This document shows, piece by piece, positions 34,974-46,745 of a DNA stretch of 64,000 nucleotides. The notes under the pieces were generated by a model, which searched no databases, was not told where the DNA came from, and was given only the letters and a program-made list of their open reading frames with translations. Numbering within the stretch: the stretch's first letter is position 1; each line of letters starts with the position of its first letter. The stretch comes from Spirodela intermedia (taxonomy: Eukaryota; Streptophyta; Magnoliopsida; Alismatales; Araceae). The stretch spans positions 9,455,878 through 9,519,877 of the forward strand of contig LR746264.1 of NCBI GenBank assembly GCA_902729315.2. Reading direction: 5' to 3'. Position numbers and translations under genes: made by a program.

Positions 34974-37900
34974 ATGGAGTTAGAGTCTAATTCACTGGAG
35001 GTAACTTTTCATGCGTTTGTCTGCTTCTCTTTTCGTAATATTACATGAGGTCCTTGTCTTTCTGTCTGTTCGGATTACTGGGGACGCTCTTGGAGCCGTT
35101 CTATATCTTAGGATTGGACTACAATGGAATGTACTGGATACCACTGGCACTGGATTTGTTCGATTTGATCATAATCTACTGGCTTTTTGCATCTTTTGTT
35201 TGCTCGTAAAGGCCATTCGATTAAGTTACCTCAAAAGTTACGATTTCGCGTAACTTTTGAGGTATTTTCAATTTCTATGTTATTCTTACGCTGCTCAAAA
35301 GTTACGTGAAATCGTGGCTACGCGATGAAATTGCTGGTCTCTTAGATCTTCATACTCCCTGTGCGGCATAAAGTGTTGCATCAGAATTTTGTCGGATATT
35401 TATGAGGAGTAGATTGATATTGTTTTCAACTGTGTACGGATGCGAGTGTTTGGAACATAGCCAGAACGCAGTTATGATTTTGTCTGGGGGCCTGGACTCG
35501 TTTCTGGGTTAAGTACGCTGGTTTCTATGACGTGTCTTGCTATTTTTTCCAAATAGATTGTCTATAAGGGTTTTGTGCCAAAGGAGTTTTTTGTTGCTTT
35601 TGTTCCATTTTTCTTAAGGTACAATCGCATTAGATTTTATACGTGGGGCCGATTAAACTTTGATCTCTATGATAGACTTTGTGATTTTGGATGAACGGTA
35701 ATCCTGATCCAGAGTTTTATTTCCTCAATTGGTTTTGTTTTTGGTGTTGCTTCCCATTAACTGCGTGAGACGTAAAGCATCCTCTTTTTTGCATCTGATT
35801 CTGATAACACTAGTATCGTCAGATTTCACTACCGGAATTAGTATAATTCATTTTGGAATTTGACTATCTAGTGTTTTTTTTTAATTCCATAATTTATCGT
35901 TGCATCATTTTACATTACGAAAACATAGCCAGGGATGTGTTGTTTCTTAAATTGTTTTGTTTGATGGTGGATTGGATCACATACTCATTAATGTTAATAA
36001 AGGGAGAGATGTACATGTATTGTCTCTTGGATACCGTAATAGAGCATCTAGATAGTGTATATGTTGGTCGCGACTCCCATACCAAGCCATTGCAAACAAA
36101 GCACAATTCTCTACCCGACTTCAACTGGTCTTAGCCCTTCTGAAAAACTAACATAGTTTAAACTGTTTTTTGACAGAAAGAGCAGGTTAAAGGCGCAGGT
36201 CAAGGACAACCATCTCCGTATGCATCTGCAACACCTGGGCATCAGCCTTGGACCTTAACACCCGGGTCCGCTGGAGTAGAATGGAACTCTTACAGGACAG
36301 ATAATGGCTCCGTTGAAAATGGTATACCTTCAATTTCTAGCTACCACGATGATCAGCAAACCAAAAATACAGCTGCCTTTCAGGATGGGAGAAATGTTGT
36401 ATCTTATGCATCAAGTGTTGGAGCGAACACATCACATGATTATTCTGCTTATATAACAAACCAGAATTCGACTGACCCTTATCCATATCAATATCAAAGT
36501 CAATACTATGGTTATCAACATTCATCCAATGATTCTTCTCATCAGCAAGTGGGAGTAGTTCAAAACACAGGTGCTCCTTATCAGCCTCTTAGCTCATTTC
36601 AGAATGCAAGCTCTTATGTGGGTCCTACGAGTTATTCAAGCACTTACTACAATCCTGGTGATTATCAGACAACAGCAGGATACCAGCCAGCAGCAGCAGG
36701 GTACCAGAGCAGTGACTATAACAATCAGACAAACTTGTGGAACGATGGAAATTACGTGCCTCATCAGTATTCGAATTATTCGTTACCTGATGCAAATGCT
36801 GGGCAATGTAGTAGCACAGCAACTGTGGATGCTGCCCATTACCAGCAACAATATGGTCAGTGGGCTGGCTATTACAGTCAGACGGCATCAGATGTTATGT
36901 GTGCCCCTGGTACAGAGCACGTAGCTCTTACCTCAGTTTCTGCTGAGAGTTCAGTCCCAGATTTTAATCCAGGGTATCCTGTGGTGAACAGCCAGCCACC
37001 ACCACCAGGTACCACGTCATGGGGACGAGATACCACCTCCTCTGGTTTTCCTTCCCTGCAGGTTAGTTTCTCGTTGGATCCGCCCAATGAAAATTGTTGC
37101 CACCTTCTGGTAGGCATGCATTAATGTATACTTCTTGAGGCAATACTGAAAATTCGCAACATTTCATCATTTCGTAAATTGTTTACTCTGGCCAGGCTGG
37201 AGTCCGGCTTGCCATGTTTTTTATGGGTTAATTTTTAGTCCTTGCCCAGAAGCTTGGATATTCATCTGCCATCTGGCCACAAGAACTGAGAACTTTCCCC
37301 ATCCCATCCAATTCCCCTCTCACTCCCCCTCCACTTTCTCCCTCCCTCTCCCCTTACTCCCCGCTTGCCTGTGTACATCCTTTCTCGCTTCTCCCAGCTA
37401 ACTGTATGATTTCTGGTTCTCGACCTTTTTCTGAGAAATAACGATATTCAGGAAAACTTTGTGAGGTCATTTATGGTTGCAGAACCCTACTTGATATTTT
37501 CCCCTCCATTTGCATGATACGTAGAAAATCGGTTTTTGTCCTCTTTATGCTTAGAACTCTATCTTCTTGGTGCTTCCATGAATGACAGTTACAGTTATCA
37601 AATTTATTGTGCCTTTTTTTCTTTTCTTGTTGCAGGGAAAGGATGTGGCAGGATATAGCCAAAATAGTAATTGGCAAAACGGGCCTCTTGTCTTCGCTAA
37701 ACAGCATGGGAGTCAAGCACCCTTACATTTTCAACAGACATTGGGTTCAACTCCTCCCTCGTATGCCAACATGGAAGAACAACAGAAGATGGCGCATGCT
37801 CAAGGCTCACATGTGCGGTTTCCATCTTCTAATCAAGTTCCACAGAATTTTCGGCCAGCTTTGAATCCCTTGCCAACATTGGAAGCACTTCGGGCAAGCA

Positions 37901-39558
37901 AAATTCAGATTCCAACAAATCCTAGAATTGCTACAAATTTGGCGTTGTCCATTCCAAAGATGGATAAGGAGAGCTCCGCAAGGGATGCCGCCTCAACACC
38001 TGCGTACATCAATGTTTCATCATCGAAGCCCAGTAGCAAACTGTCCTCTCATGATTCTGCAGAGAGTCTGACGAAGGTTAGATTTCTTCTGTTTATTTCT
38101 ATATGCATTTTAGACCGACAAGTTTTCACCACCTCCCTTCATTGTGAATGCCTTGCCTACGTGTTGTATTGTCATTTTTACTATTTATATTGGGTACTAG
38201 ATTATTTTTCAGAAGGTTTAGTTTGGTAATGCTCATTCTTTTAATGTTCAAGTTTGAATGAAGACATGCATTTTTTGAGATCCGATCCACTTCCTAGAAG
38301 AAAGAATGTATTGTTAACAAGCACTGCACAATCGTAATCTCGGAATTCAAGACCTTGTTTCATTCTTTGCCATTGACGTGGCAAACACTTGAGTTTGACA
38401 CCAGTTGCTCCTTTCTGTTATCCTTATGTTGTGCGCCTTTGTCTTACGCATTGTACTACCATTGCTTCTAGTTTTTTCTTTCCTTCAGTTTTTTCCGGGT
38501 TTAGCTTGTATCCAAGTTTCTTATCAGGAGTTCCTTGGTGCTGTTGGGTTTTCTTTGTTGATTTCTTCCTTTCATCAGATTTTGGATTACGATTTTAAGG
38601 AGAAAATCACATAATATTTTAGATTTATTTCTGAGAAAGTTCTAGTGACATTTTTTAGATTTTATTTCTCTGTATCCATCTATTCATCTATCAATTTTAA
38701 TGTAACTACGATTAACTAAAACTTTACTGGGCGTTTCAGCAGTTTAATTAATTAATTAATTAATTCAATTATTCATAATGCAATTATTCCTATAATCCTC
38801 GTTTCCAAATGATGGACGGCATTTTTTTTCCTGTACTTAAAACTTTTACAAGATAGCAGTTGTTGAAATTTCCTAATGGAAATTTTAGCCTCGCATGATA
38901 TCCATGACATGTTTGTCGGCAAATTTCAATATTTGATGTTTTGCAACATGATATACCTTAGTCATGTATTGCTTCATTATTTTATGAGAGATTGTGGTTT
39001 TATATCGCCAATATAGTGATTCCTATCATGGTTAAATTCAAGAGATAGCATGGGAAATGGCTGCGGGGATTTGTCATTTTCTGTAGAAGGAAAGCACAAA
39101 TAATTGTCTATCTAATTCTTTTCGTGGCATGCTTATAGAATATTTGCAATGACACTTTTTGGGGCCTTAGAATCTTACTTTATTTTCTAGTTAAAATTTC
39201 TCTTCGTTGGAACATCACTGTATTGTTAGGGCTGTCTGCCTAGTTTGTCAATGAGCAGAATAATCTTCAAGTAGTCTTTCAAAACATCAGCTGGTTGTCA
39301 AGCGACGTTTTTATTTTTATTTTCAAGTTTTATATTTGATCTGATATGGCCACTCGGGCCGTGGAAACCATTCCAGATGTGTGTCATACAGTTTCCTGCC
39401 GTTGTGGTTGGGTCCTGGAAGTTTATGTTTGCAAACACGCTTTTTATTTTTTGATGAGGATGTAACTTGAAATTTCTTTGCCTTCATGGAAACGTATTAA
39501 GCTTTTTGTTTTGGAAATCAATGCAAGATAGTAGGATTGAAGCCTTGATAGATAAGCG

Positions 39559-39609
<51 letters not shown>

Positions 39610-42600
39610 CCTCCACCTTTTTTCCCCACTTATTTTTCAGTTTCAAAATTCTTTGATACCTATCACTAAGTGTACTGTCTTTTTCGCTTCTTTATGGTGT
39701 GTGAAATACCTATCATCCAAAGAATGTATTTTCATGTAAGCTTTTAATGGAGGATTGACCGAGACAATACAGTACTAATTACAAAATGTGGGGAGCAAGT
39801 TGTTCCCTTTCTTAATTATGTTGGTGGAAATTATCAAGTGCTCAGGGCGCTCTTTTTCTCCTCTTCCAAGCTTTAATTTCTTCTGGTCCCTGTACTGTTT
39901 GCAGCAGGATTTCTTCCCTCCATCCATCCGTGCATATGTTGAGAGGTCATTTGCTCGTTGCAGGGATGACGCACAGAGGTTATCAAACCAGAATTTACTG
40001 AAGGAGGTGAGAGATATTTATTTTGGGTTAGAGGCAAACGAAGTTTGCTCAATACAATGATCTAATGTTAATTCCAATTGTAAGATGTTTTCTTGGGGAA
40101 TATAACTTTCCAAAAAAGAGAAGGAATTCAAATAAAATCTGATTGTTCCTATATAAAACTTTTTATTGTCTTGCATAAGCTCGGTTCTTCCCTTATCTGT
40201 ACTATTAGTTTATGTAATGCACATAATTATCTCTTATATTATGATATTTAATACAAATACCTGTTCAATATAAGTTCAAGTCTATCTGGGACTATGATCC
40301 TTACAGATAGAAAAACATTTAAAATGTTGTGTGGTAGATAGGTTAATGTGATATAGATAGCTGTGGTTTTTGAACTCCTTTCCCCAGGGTGTTTTCTTTT
40401 CCTCATTGTAAAGGTCATACTTCCTCTTTGATATAACCTTCTCAAGTGAAGCACCATTACTGTCCCATTGTTAAGTGCATCTCTTCTGCTTCCAATTAAA
40501 TCTCCCTTCCTATCCAGCCTTGGCATTTTGTATATTCTATTATCTTGTATAATCTTTTTGTAGTTCCTGTCTAGTCCTTTCTCTGTAAGAAATTTTACTG
40601 TCCATTCTTTATCTTTCTAGAAATCTCACACTCGTATTTGATCCAAGACTATCAACTTGTAATGTTGCCCATGGCCTCTCTGTTGAAATGGAGAAAAAAA
40701 CCTCGTCACGAAGGACAGGGGAGAACGGCGGAAACCGCCTCTAGATTCATTCAACTCTAACCCTCATTATATAGGGAGTAACAATACACAACTTTTGCAA
40801 AAATACCCTCAATTTATTACACTATTTCCCTACGACCTAGAACTTCCAAGACCTTCAAAGCCAAATTTTGTCCAGCGGGAAAATGTCATTCAATGAATTC
40901 TTGTTATCATTTTTTTTTAAGAAGCATGCAATTCCAAGTAATTTTTGAAAACAACCAGGAGATAGATTTGTGAAATGCTCTTCCGACTCTAATGAAATCA
41001 AATCCTACCCAGTTGAAAAGAATGAGGGGCACTCGTAAACTGGTTTGGACGTGGCATGATAGGAATGAGTATTAATGAACTGGTTCTTCATGTAGCGACT
41101 GCTCTTGGGCCATCGTCTAGGATCCTGTGACTCACTTCTTCTGCCAGGGACGTCTCTTTGCCATGTCAAATGGATACCATGACATCCTATTTTCCTTGCA
41201 AAAAAGCGACTTTCTGCCCCAGCATGCCACACTATGCTTGCCATTTCTAATTTGCCTTCTGTTATTCTATAATAGGTATATCCCCCACAATCATAAAGAA
41301 AAACTCATTTTCTTTTTCATTTGTTTTTTATACATCCCTTAAGGTAGTGGCAAATCAAAATTTGGCAATTTATAACCACGAAAGGCTTAATTTCTTCCAA
41401 TACCATTGTCTTTGTTGTAGTACGATTTTTCTGCTTCCTATCTGCAGTATTATCACTCATTTTCTTAAATGTATACCTTCCTCGGTTAGATACTGTCTCC
41501 TTTTTGTTCTATAACGGTGGAACCTATTTACAATAAAAAAACAGCTTTGTTTTTATTCAGTGAACTATTAACTTGCCTTTGGCCATCTCTTATTTGCTGA
41601 GAAAAACGTATTTAATTAGTGGTATCTACTCTTCGCTTAATTTTGGTCATTTCCCATATCTTTTAGACCTAGCGACTTTAATGTTTTGTTCCAGGTGACA
41701 TTTACCTGAAATACACAGTAGACAGTGAACTTGCTTCTTCTTCTCCTGTGACATTTACCTGAAATACACAGTAGCCATAAGGGTTGATCATCATTAGAAA
41801 TCATTTACAGCCAACATGAAATGTTCCGGGTTCCTTAGATTTTTAATTTCCTTTTTTATAGTTTCTTCTTAACTTTGTTCCATCTTTCTTTTGGTTTTTT
41901 ATCTGCTACAGATCATTACCAAGGCATCTACTGATGGAACGCTCTTCACCCTAGATTGGGATACTGAGCCTCTTTTTCCCTTGCCAACTACAAGTTTTGA
42001 TGCTCGAAACAAAGGGTGCGACCACTTTTTTTCCCTGTAACATCTATGAAATATTTCTTCTCCGCGTTTAGCTAAATTGTTGCAGAGGGAACAATTATGT
42101 TTCTCTTCTAATTATTTTTTTGCAACTTAAATATTTTATGCAGAATGTAGAGTTATTTGAAAAAGTAGTTTTAAGGTCTACATTATTACCTTTTGCATTA
42201 ATAATATTGGTTAATAATCCACCATGTAGAAAACAACTGTTTGTTCTTTTTGTCAATCATAAGAGCTTTTGTTGGTCTTTTAAAACCCTTTGTTTGTTCA
42301 TTCTTTTGAAGCATCTCTTTAGCAGGTATGGCAGTTTGGGAAATACTACCATGTGTAAGATTAAGTTTATCTTTATCTTTACAGTATCAGTTTAGCATTG
42401 TCTTAAATGTTCCAATGCTATGTAAAACCAGCTGGGCCAATATTTCGCATCATGACTTGGAAGTGAAAAGACAGTGCAAATATCATTTTATCGGTCTATG
42501 TGTGCTGTTATCTCTCATTAACATGCTCATTTTTTTTCCACTAGTCTGAAAATATTGTATGCTTGTGCACAAATAATGTGGGTATTTTAGTATTTAATGT

Positions 42601-45600
42601 TTATACACGTAATTGCATGAAAGAAATCACATTTATGGCATCTTTCTTGAAAGCAGAATAGATGGAGGATTCTATTGATGCCATTTGCTCACTGAGATAT
42701 TTGTATACATCCTTGTTATCTATTTTTACACTTCGTTTATATTTTACAGCAGTCCGCAAACGTCTGTCAGTCTTTCCCCATTGCATAAGTTGAGACGGAG
42801 CCCTAGTAGGCGAACCAAGAGTCGGTGGGAGCCTGTTGTAGAAGAAAAGGTGGTTGACAAGGTTGCCCATTTGACTCATGTTTCAGTTGACAATACCAGT
42901 TTTAATCGTTTTAGAACTGAAAAGGTGGTAAATTTTCTGTTCTCTTTTATTCAGTTGTTCATTACTTATTTATTTTTTCAACCCTGATTTAGATTTACTT
43001 TTGGCAGAAACAAAAAACTCTCTGTATGCCATCCCCATGACTTGTGTCTGCTTCTTTAGCTTCTTCTAGCTCGTTGTATTTGGTGAAACTGACGCTGTCT
43101 CTCTGCAGTCTGATGTTGCAAGGTATGAGAGCAAGGGAAATGGTTGGAACAACACGAAGTTTGTGTCGTCTCAACAGACCTCTTCAAATAGAAACGTCCA
43201 GAGACCAGCTAAAAAGCCACGATTTTCCGATTCAGATGCAGTCCAAAATGGTAGTGTTTCTAGTGATAGCGACAAAGATCAGGATTTAACCAAGTATCAT
43301 TCTAGTGCAATTTCTCTAGCTAATTCACCCGAGGAGAGAAAAAAACGAGAGCATAGGAGCAAACGTTTTGAAAAAGGTCAGGAGCGTCTGGCAGAACAGA
43401 AGAATTATCAACCTAAAGCTCTTCGTCAAGGGGGTGGACGTAATAGAAGGTCAAATATCCCGTTGATTTTGAAAAATGAAGATGGTCCCAAACGGGCCGT
43501 GGAAGATATTGATTGGGATTCCTTTACCGTCAAGGGTACTTGTCAAGAAATCGAGAAACGCTACTTACGTCTTACGTCAGCACCTGATCCGTCCACTGTG
43601 AGTACTCTGTTGTTCATTTTTGCTCCGCTCTTTCGACCCCCCTGTTGCTCGGATTTCTATATGCTATAGGCGCTCTTGAATATCTGGGTTTCCTCGAAGA
43701 GGAAACAAGTTTTTTGTTCCTTTCCAGGAATCTCGTTCTAATTTAGGAGAAATTACAGGTTAGACCAGAGGACGTGTTAGAGAAAGCACTCGCGATGGTG
43801 CAGAGCACTTCGAAGAATTATTTATACAAATGTGATCAGTTGAAATCCATCCGTCAGGACCTGACTGTGCAGCGTATACGTAACGAGCTTACTGTGAAGG
43901 TCTTCTTTCATTGTTTTTGGGCCACTTCAACTTGGTGTTTTCTTTCTGTCATAAAACATCACCTCTTCTTTACTCGTTGTTAATGGCTTCCCTCGTCTGT
44001 TCTAGGTTTATGAAACCCATGCACGGTTTGCATTGGAGGCTGGGGACATGCCGGAGTACAATCAGGTTGGTCTTGCTTTCTTCTACTCGATTTGCACAAA
44101 TCTCATCATGCAGGTCCGAACCGGTTTTGGAGATTTCTCTGTCTGGCCTCGAATCGAAAAGTAACTGATCACGGTTCAAACCTTCTGTGCACTTGAATTA
44201 TCCAGCACGCAGAAAGTAAAGATTTTTCAGTCAAGGATGTGGTGAAATTGATAAGCCTGCAACTTTGAAACGTTTTTTAGTCAGAAAGGACGTCTTTTTT
44301 AACCAAGTTGCAGCGATTTTTCTGGTTTCCATAGCTCATCTCTCTGTTCATCTCTCTACGCATACCGAATTGAGTATCTGGCATTTTCCAATATACTGTT
44401 TTTACAGAAAAGACAGTTGTGTCTTAACGTGTGCATGACGACTGGAGGGTTCATGTCAATAACTGCCTTGATTTTGTGGCTTGAGATGAGGCGAAGACAG
44501 CCTCAAACCCACCCTTCTCTTCAATCTTTGCGCTTGGTTATAAACCTTTCTATATTTTCTGTGCACGTCCAGTGCCAGTCTCAGCTAAAGACCCTCTACG
44601 CGGAAGGGATCAAGGGATGCAACTTCGAGTTTTCTGCGTACAATTTACTCTGCGTTATCCTGCATTCCAGCAACAACAGAGAACTTTTATCCTCAATGGG
44701 AAGGTATTGACATTACTTGGCCTTCCCCTGTGCTCTTCCCCTGATACATAGATATATATATATATATATATTTACCCCATATTCTATAGTATTCCTTTCA
44801 TGATTTTCTGATTGAGTTTCTAGCTTTGGTCCGATCGGTGGAACCAGACCTTCTGGGCCGGAATGCTTGGAAGAAGATTATTCCATAACCAGAGCTATTG
44901 ACATTACTTTGGCTTCTCCTGTTCTCTTCCCCTGATATACGGCATATTCCATGGTTTTCCTTTCATGATTTTTTTGATTGAGTTCGAGCTTTGGCCCGAT
45001 CGGTGGAGCCAGAGCTCCTGGGTCGGAATGCTCGGCAAAAGATTCGGCTTTATGCCCGCTCATGAATGATCTTGGCGGGGCTTGTTTCTCTTCAGGCTAT
45101 CTCCCGAGGCCAAGAGGGACGAGACCGTGAAGCATGCTCTCCAAGTGCGGTCAGCCGTCACTTCCGGAAACTACGTCCTCTTCTTCAGATTGTACAAGAA
45201 GGCTCCTAACCTGAGCACCTGTATCATGGGTACGCCGCTCATCCTCAGATAATTAATCACATGCCCTCTCCAAACGATGAAACGACCAACTTCTGCGCCG
45301 CAGACCTGCACGTGGAGAAGATGCGGTACGAGGCCGTGAAGTGCATGTCCAAGTCCTATCGACCCACCGTCCCCGTCGCGTTCGTCGCCCAAGTTCTCGG
45401 CTTCTCCTCGGAGGACGCCGACGGCAAGGACGCCGGGGGTGTGGAGGACTGCGCGGAATGGTTGAGGGCGCACGGCGCCACCATCACCGTCGACGGCAAC
45501 GGGGAGATGCTCCTCGATTCTAAGGTAACCGACCATTGACCCCTCCGAAGCGCCCCACCTCCTCCGATTGTCCCTCTCCGTGCCTCAGACCCCTGGGTTT

Positions 45601-45716
45601 TTCTCCTGTTGCAGGTGACGTCCTCCGGCCTGTACATGCCGGAGCCAGAGGACGCCGTCGCCCACGGCGACTCCAACCTCGCCGTGGACGACTTCTTGGC
45701 CCGGGCAGCTCCCTGA
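34974..45716 (+). CDS. SAC3A: SAC3A: SAC3/GANP-domain protein, LENG8/Thp3 type
   Basis: Thirteen coding exons: 34974-35000, 36177-37061, 37636-38076, 39905-40006, 41912-42015, 42750-42924, 43109-43597, 43759-43899, 44006-44065, 44573-44703, 45096-45229, 45304-45524, 45615-45716; 1003 residues, the length of Arabidopsis SAC3A. The N-terminal 300 residues are Y/Q/S/G/N-rich and prion-like (DPYPYQYQSQYYGYQ, YSSTYYNPGDY). Then come DWDTEPLFPLP, a basic segment (LRRSPSRRTKSRW) and the invariant VEDIDWDSFTVKGTCQEIEK near residue 700. The SAC3/GANP helical region follows (about 720-985: EKRYLRLTSAPDPS, VRPEDVLEKAL, YNLLCVILHS, LFFRLYKKAPNLSTCIM). The family couples transcription, splicing and mRNA export. 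LENG8/Thp3-like members are distinct from the TREX-2 scaffold. Exons 11-13 are far more GC-rich than exons 1-9. Exons 4 and 6 have tandem NAGNAG acceptors. Confidence 0.93.
35227..35264. repeat. Perfect 16-bp inverted repeat in SAC3A intron 1
   Basis: Arm TACCTCAAAAGTTACG (35227-35242), loop of six bases, and exact complement at 35249-35264. A third copy of CTCAAAAGTTACG lies at 35294-35306 in direct orientation. Confidence 0.92.
39563..39604. repeat. (TC)n microsatellite in SAC3A intron 3
   Basis: Pure CT/TC tract of about 42 bp, 300 bases before exon 4. Confidence 0.95.
40681..41000 (-). mobile_element. Possible LTR-retrotransposon remnant in SAC3A intron 4
   Basis: Read on the minus strand, a promoter-like CTCCCTATATAATGAGGG (TATA at about 40766-40774 in plus coordinates) is followed by a short untranslated-like stretch that ends TTTCAACA at 40681. 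That is the usual layout of a copia-type LTR: U3, TATA, R-U5, terminal ...CA. The other LTR edge was not found and no gag/pol coding sequence is present. It would be a solo LTR or a fragment. Confidence 0.35.
41695..41774. repeat. Tandem 27-bp duplication in SAC3A intron 4
   Basis: GTGACATTTACCTGAAATAC plus ACAGTAG occurs identically at 41695-41721 and 41748-41774, a period of 53 bp. Confidence 0.9.
44704..45050. repeat. Tandem duplication of about 190 bp in SAC3A intron 10
   Basis: Copy 1 (about 44705-44876) and copy 2 (about 44897-45045) share ATTGACATTACTT, CTCTTCCCCTGATA, CCTTTCATGATTTT, GATTGAGTT and CCGATCGGTGGA in the same order. Copy 1 begins directly at the exon 10 donor and contains a (TA)10 tract at 44752-44771 that copy 2 lacks. 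Confidence 0.85.
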
Positions 45717-45804
45717 GGCGGCGCCTGAGAGAACATCTCTCTCTCTCTCTGCGGAAGCTACCTGTCCTTTGGTCAACAGGGGGGGGGGGTCGCATGCATG
45801 TACA

Positions 45805-46745
45805 TTAGGAAGCTAATCCCATGTATTCAGGGAAGTCATTGGAAGCTGTGATCATGTTGGACTTCCTTGCCCAGAGTAGAATATCTTCCGTGTCCCGAGC
45901 CCGAGTTTCCTTGGATCGATCTGGAAATGCCCGTCGAGAAAAAAATAAACTTAAAATGCGATGTGGGAATGTCTATTATCCGTCGGGAGAAGACGTCTTT
46001 TTTGTGTTCAGCTTTCGTGGGGAGGATGACCTCCGTGGCGAGTCTTCAGCCATTTGTCTCGAAGCGAGGGAGGGAGAGCTCACTCACCGACGACGTTCCC
46101 CGGCGACGGCGGCGGAGCCTTGGGCCAGACGCTGATCCTCTCCTTCTCGAACTTCACGAAGAGCGCCGAGGCGGCGGCGACGGTGTAGATCTGGATGAAG
46201 ATGACAGCCGGCGTGTGGAAGCTTAGGAGACTCTTGCCGGATCCCAGCTCCACCAGCACCAGCGCCGCCAGCCCCAGCGCCGCCAGCCGCCCGTTGAGGT
46301 GCTCGCTGTAGGGGGTGAAGCCGAAGTCGACCTTCAGCCCCCCGGCCGTGGTGGGCTCGCGAAGGGAAACAGGGGGCAGCATCACCGCCCCTCCCTTGCC
46401 GCCGCCCTTCTTCGCAGAGGAAGCCGCTCCCGGGTTCTTCTTGCCGCGCCTCTGCTCGGCCTTCTTGCCGCTGCCACTGCGGTACTTGAGCCGCACCTGG
46501 GCAAGCCGGTTCTCGAAATCCGAGTCGGCCGGCGCCGCTGCTTCCTCGTCGGCGTCGGGGGTCTCGCCGGGGTTGGGGTCGTCGCCGGCGGCAGCTCGGG
46601 GAACGGCCGGGGGCGACGGCGGCGACGGCGAGAGGTGGAGCGAAGGGGACCGGTGGAAGCGTAGTCCTCTGGCCGGAGAGGGATGGAAATCGAGGACTGC
46701 GGGGGGAAGGAAGTGCCGGAATTGGAAGGTTGGAATGCTCGTCAT
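45805..46745 (-). CDS. Chloroplast LHC-like (LIL/ELIP-motif) membrane protein
   Basis: Exon 1 is 46745-46088. A small second exon (45845-45805) is proposed, giving 232 residues. The N-terminus (MTSIPTFQFRHFLPP, then R/S/P-rich) looks like a chloroplast transit peptide. A basic linker (RYRSGSGKKAEQRRGKK) precedes FGFTPYSEHLNGRLAALGLA. EHLNGRLA at residues 148-155 matches the chlorophyll-binding ExxNxRxA core of LHC and ELIP proteins. Two hydrophobic segments follow (LAALGLAALVLVE and AVIFIQIYTVAAASALFV), then KFEKERISVWPK. Plant genomes hold an uncharacterised family of this layout, so a thylakoid or envelope location is inferred. The first exon ends in a very strong donor (GTCG/GTGAGT); reading through stops three codons later. 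Splicing to 45845 adds a short acidic tail ending FPEYMGLAS. An upstream ATG at 46814 would add 23 residues that do not look like a transit peptide. Confidence 0.7.

Noticed and set aside
45171-45795. Minus-strand frames opposite SAC3A exons 12-13
   Set aside because: Shadows of GC-rich coding exons; no splice or domain support.
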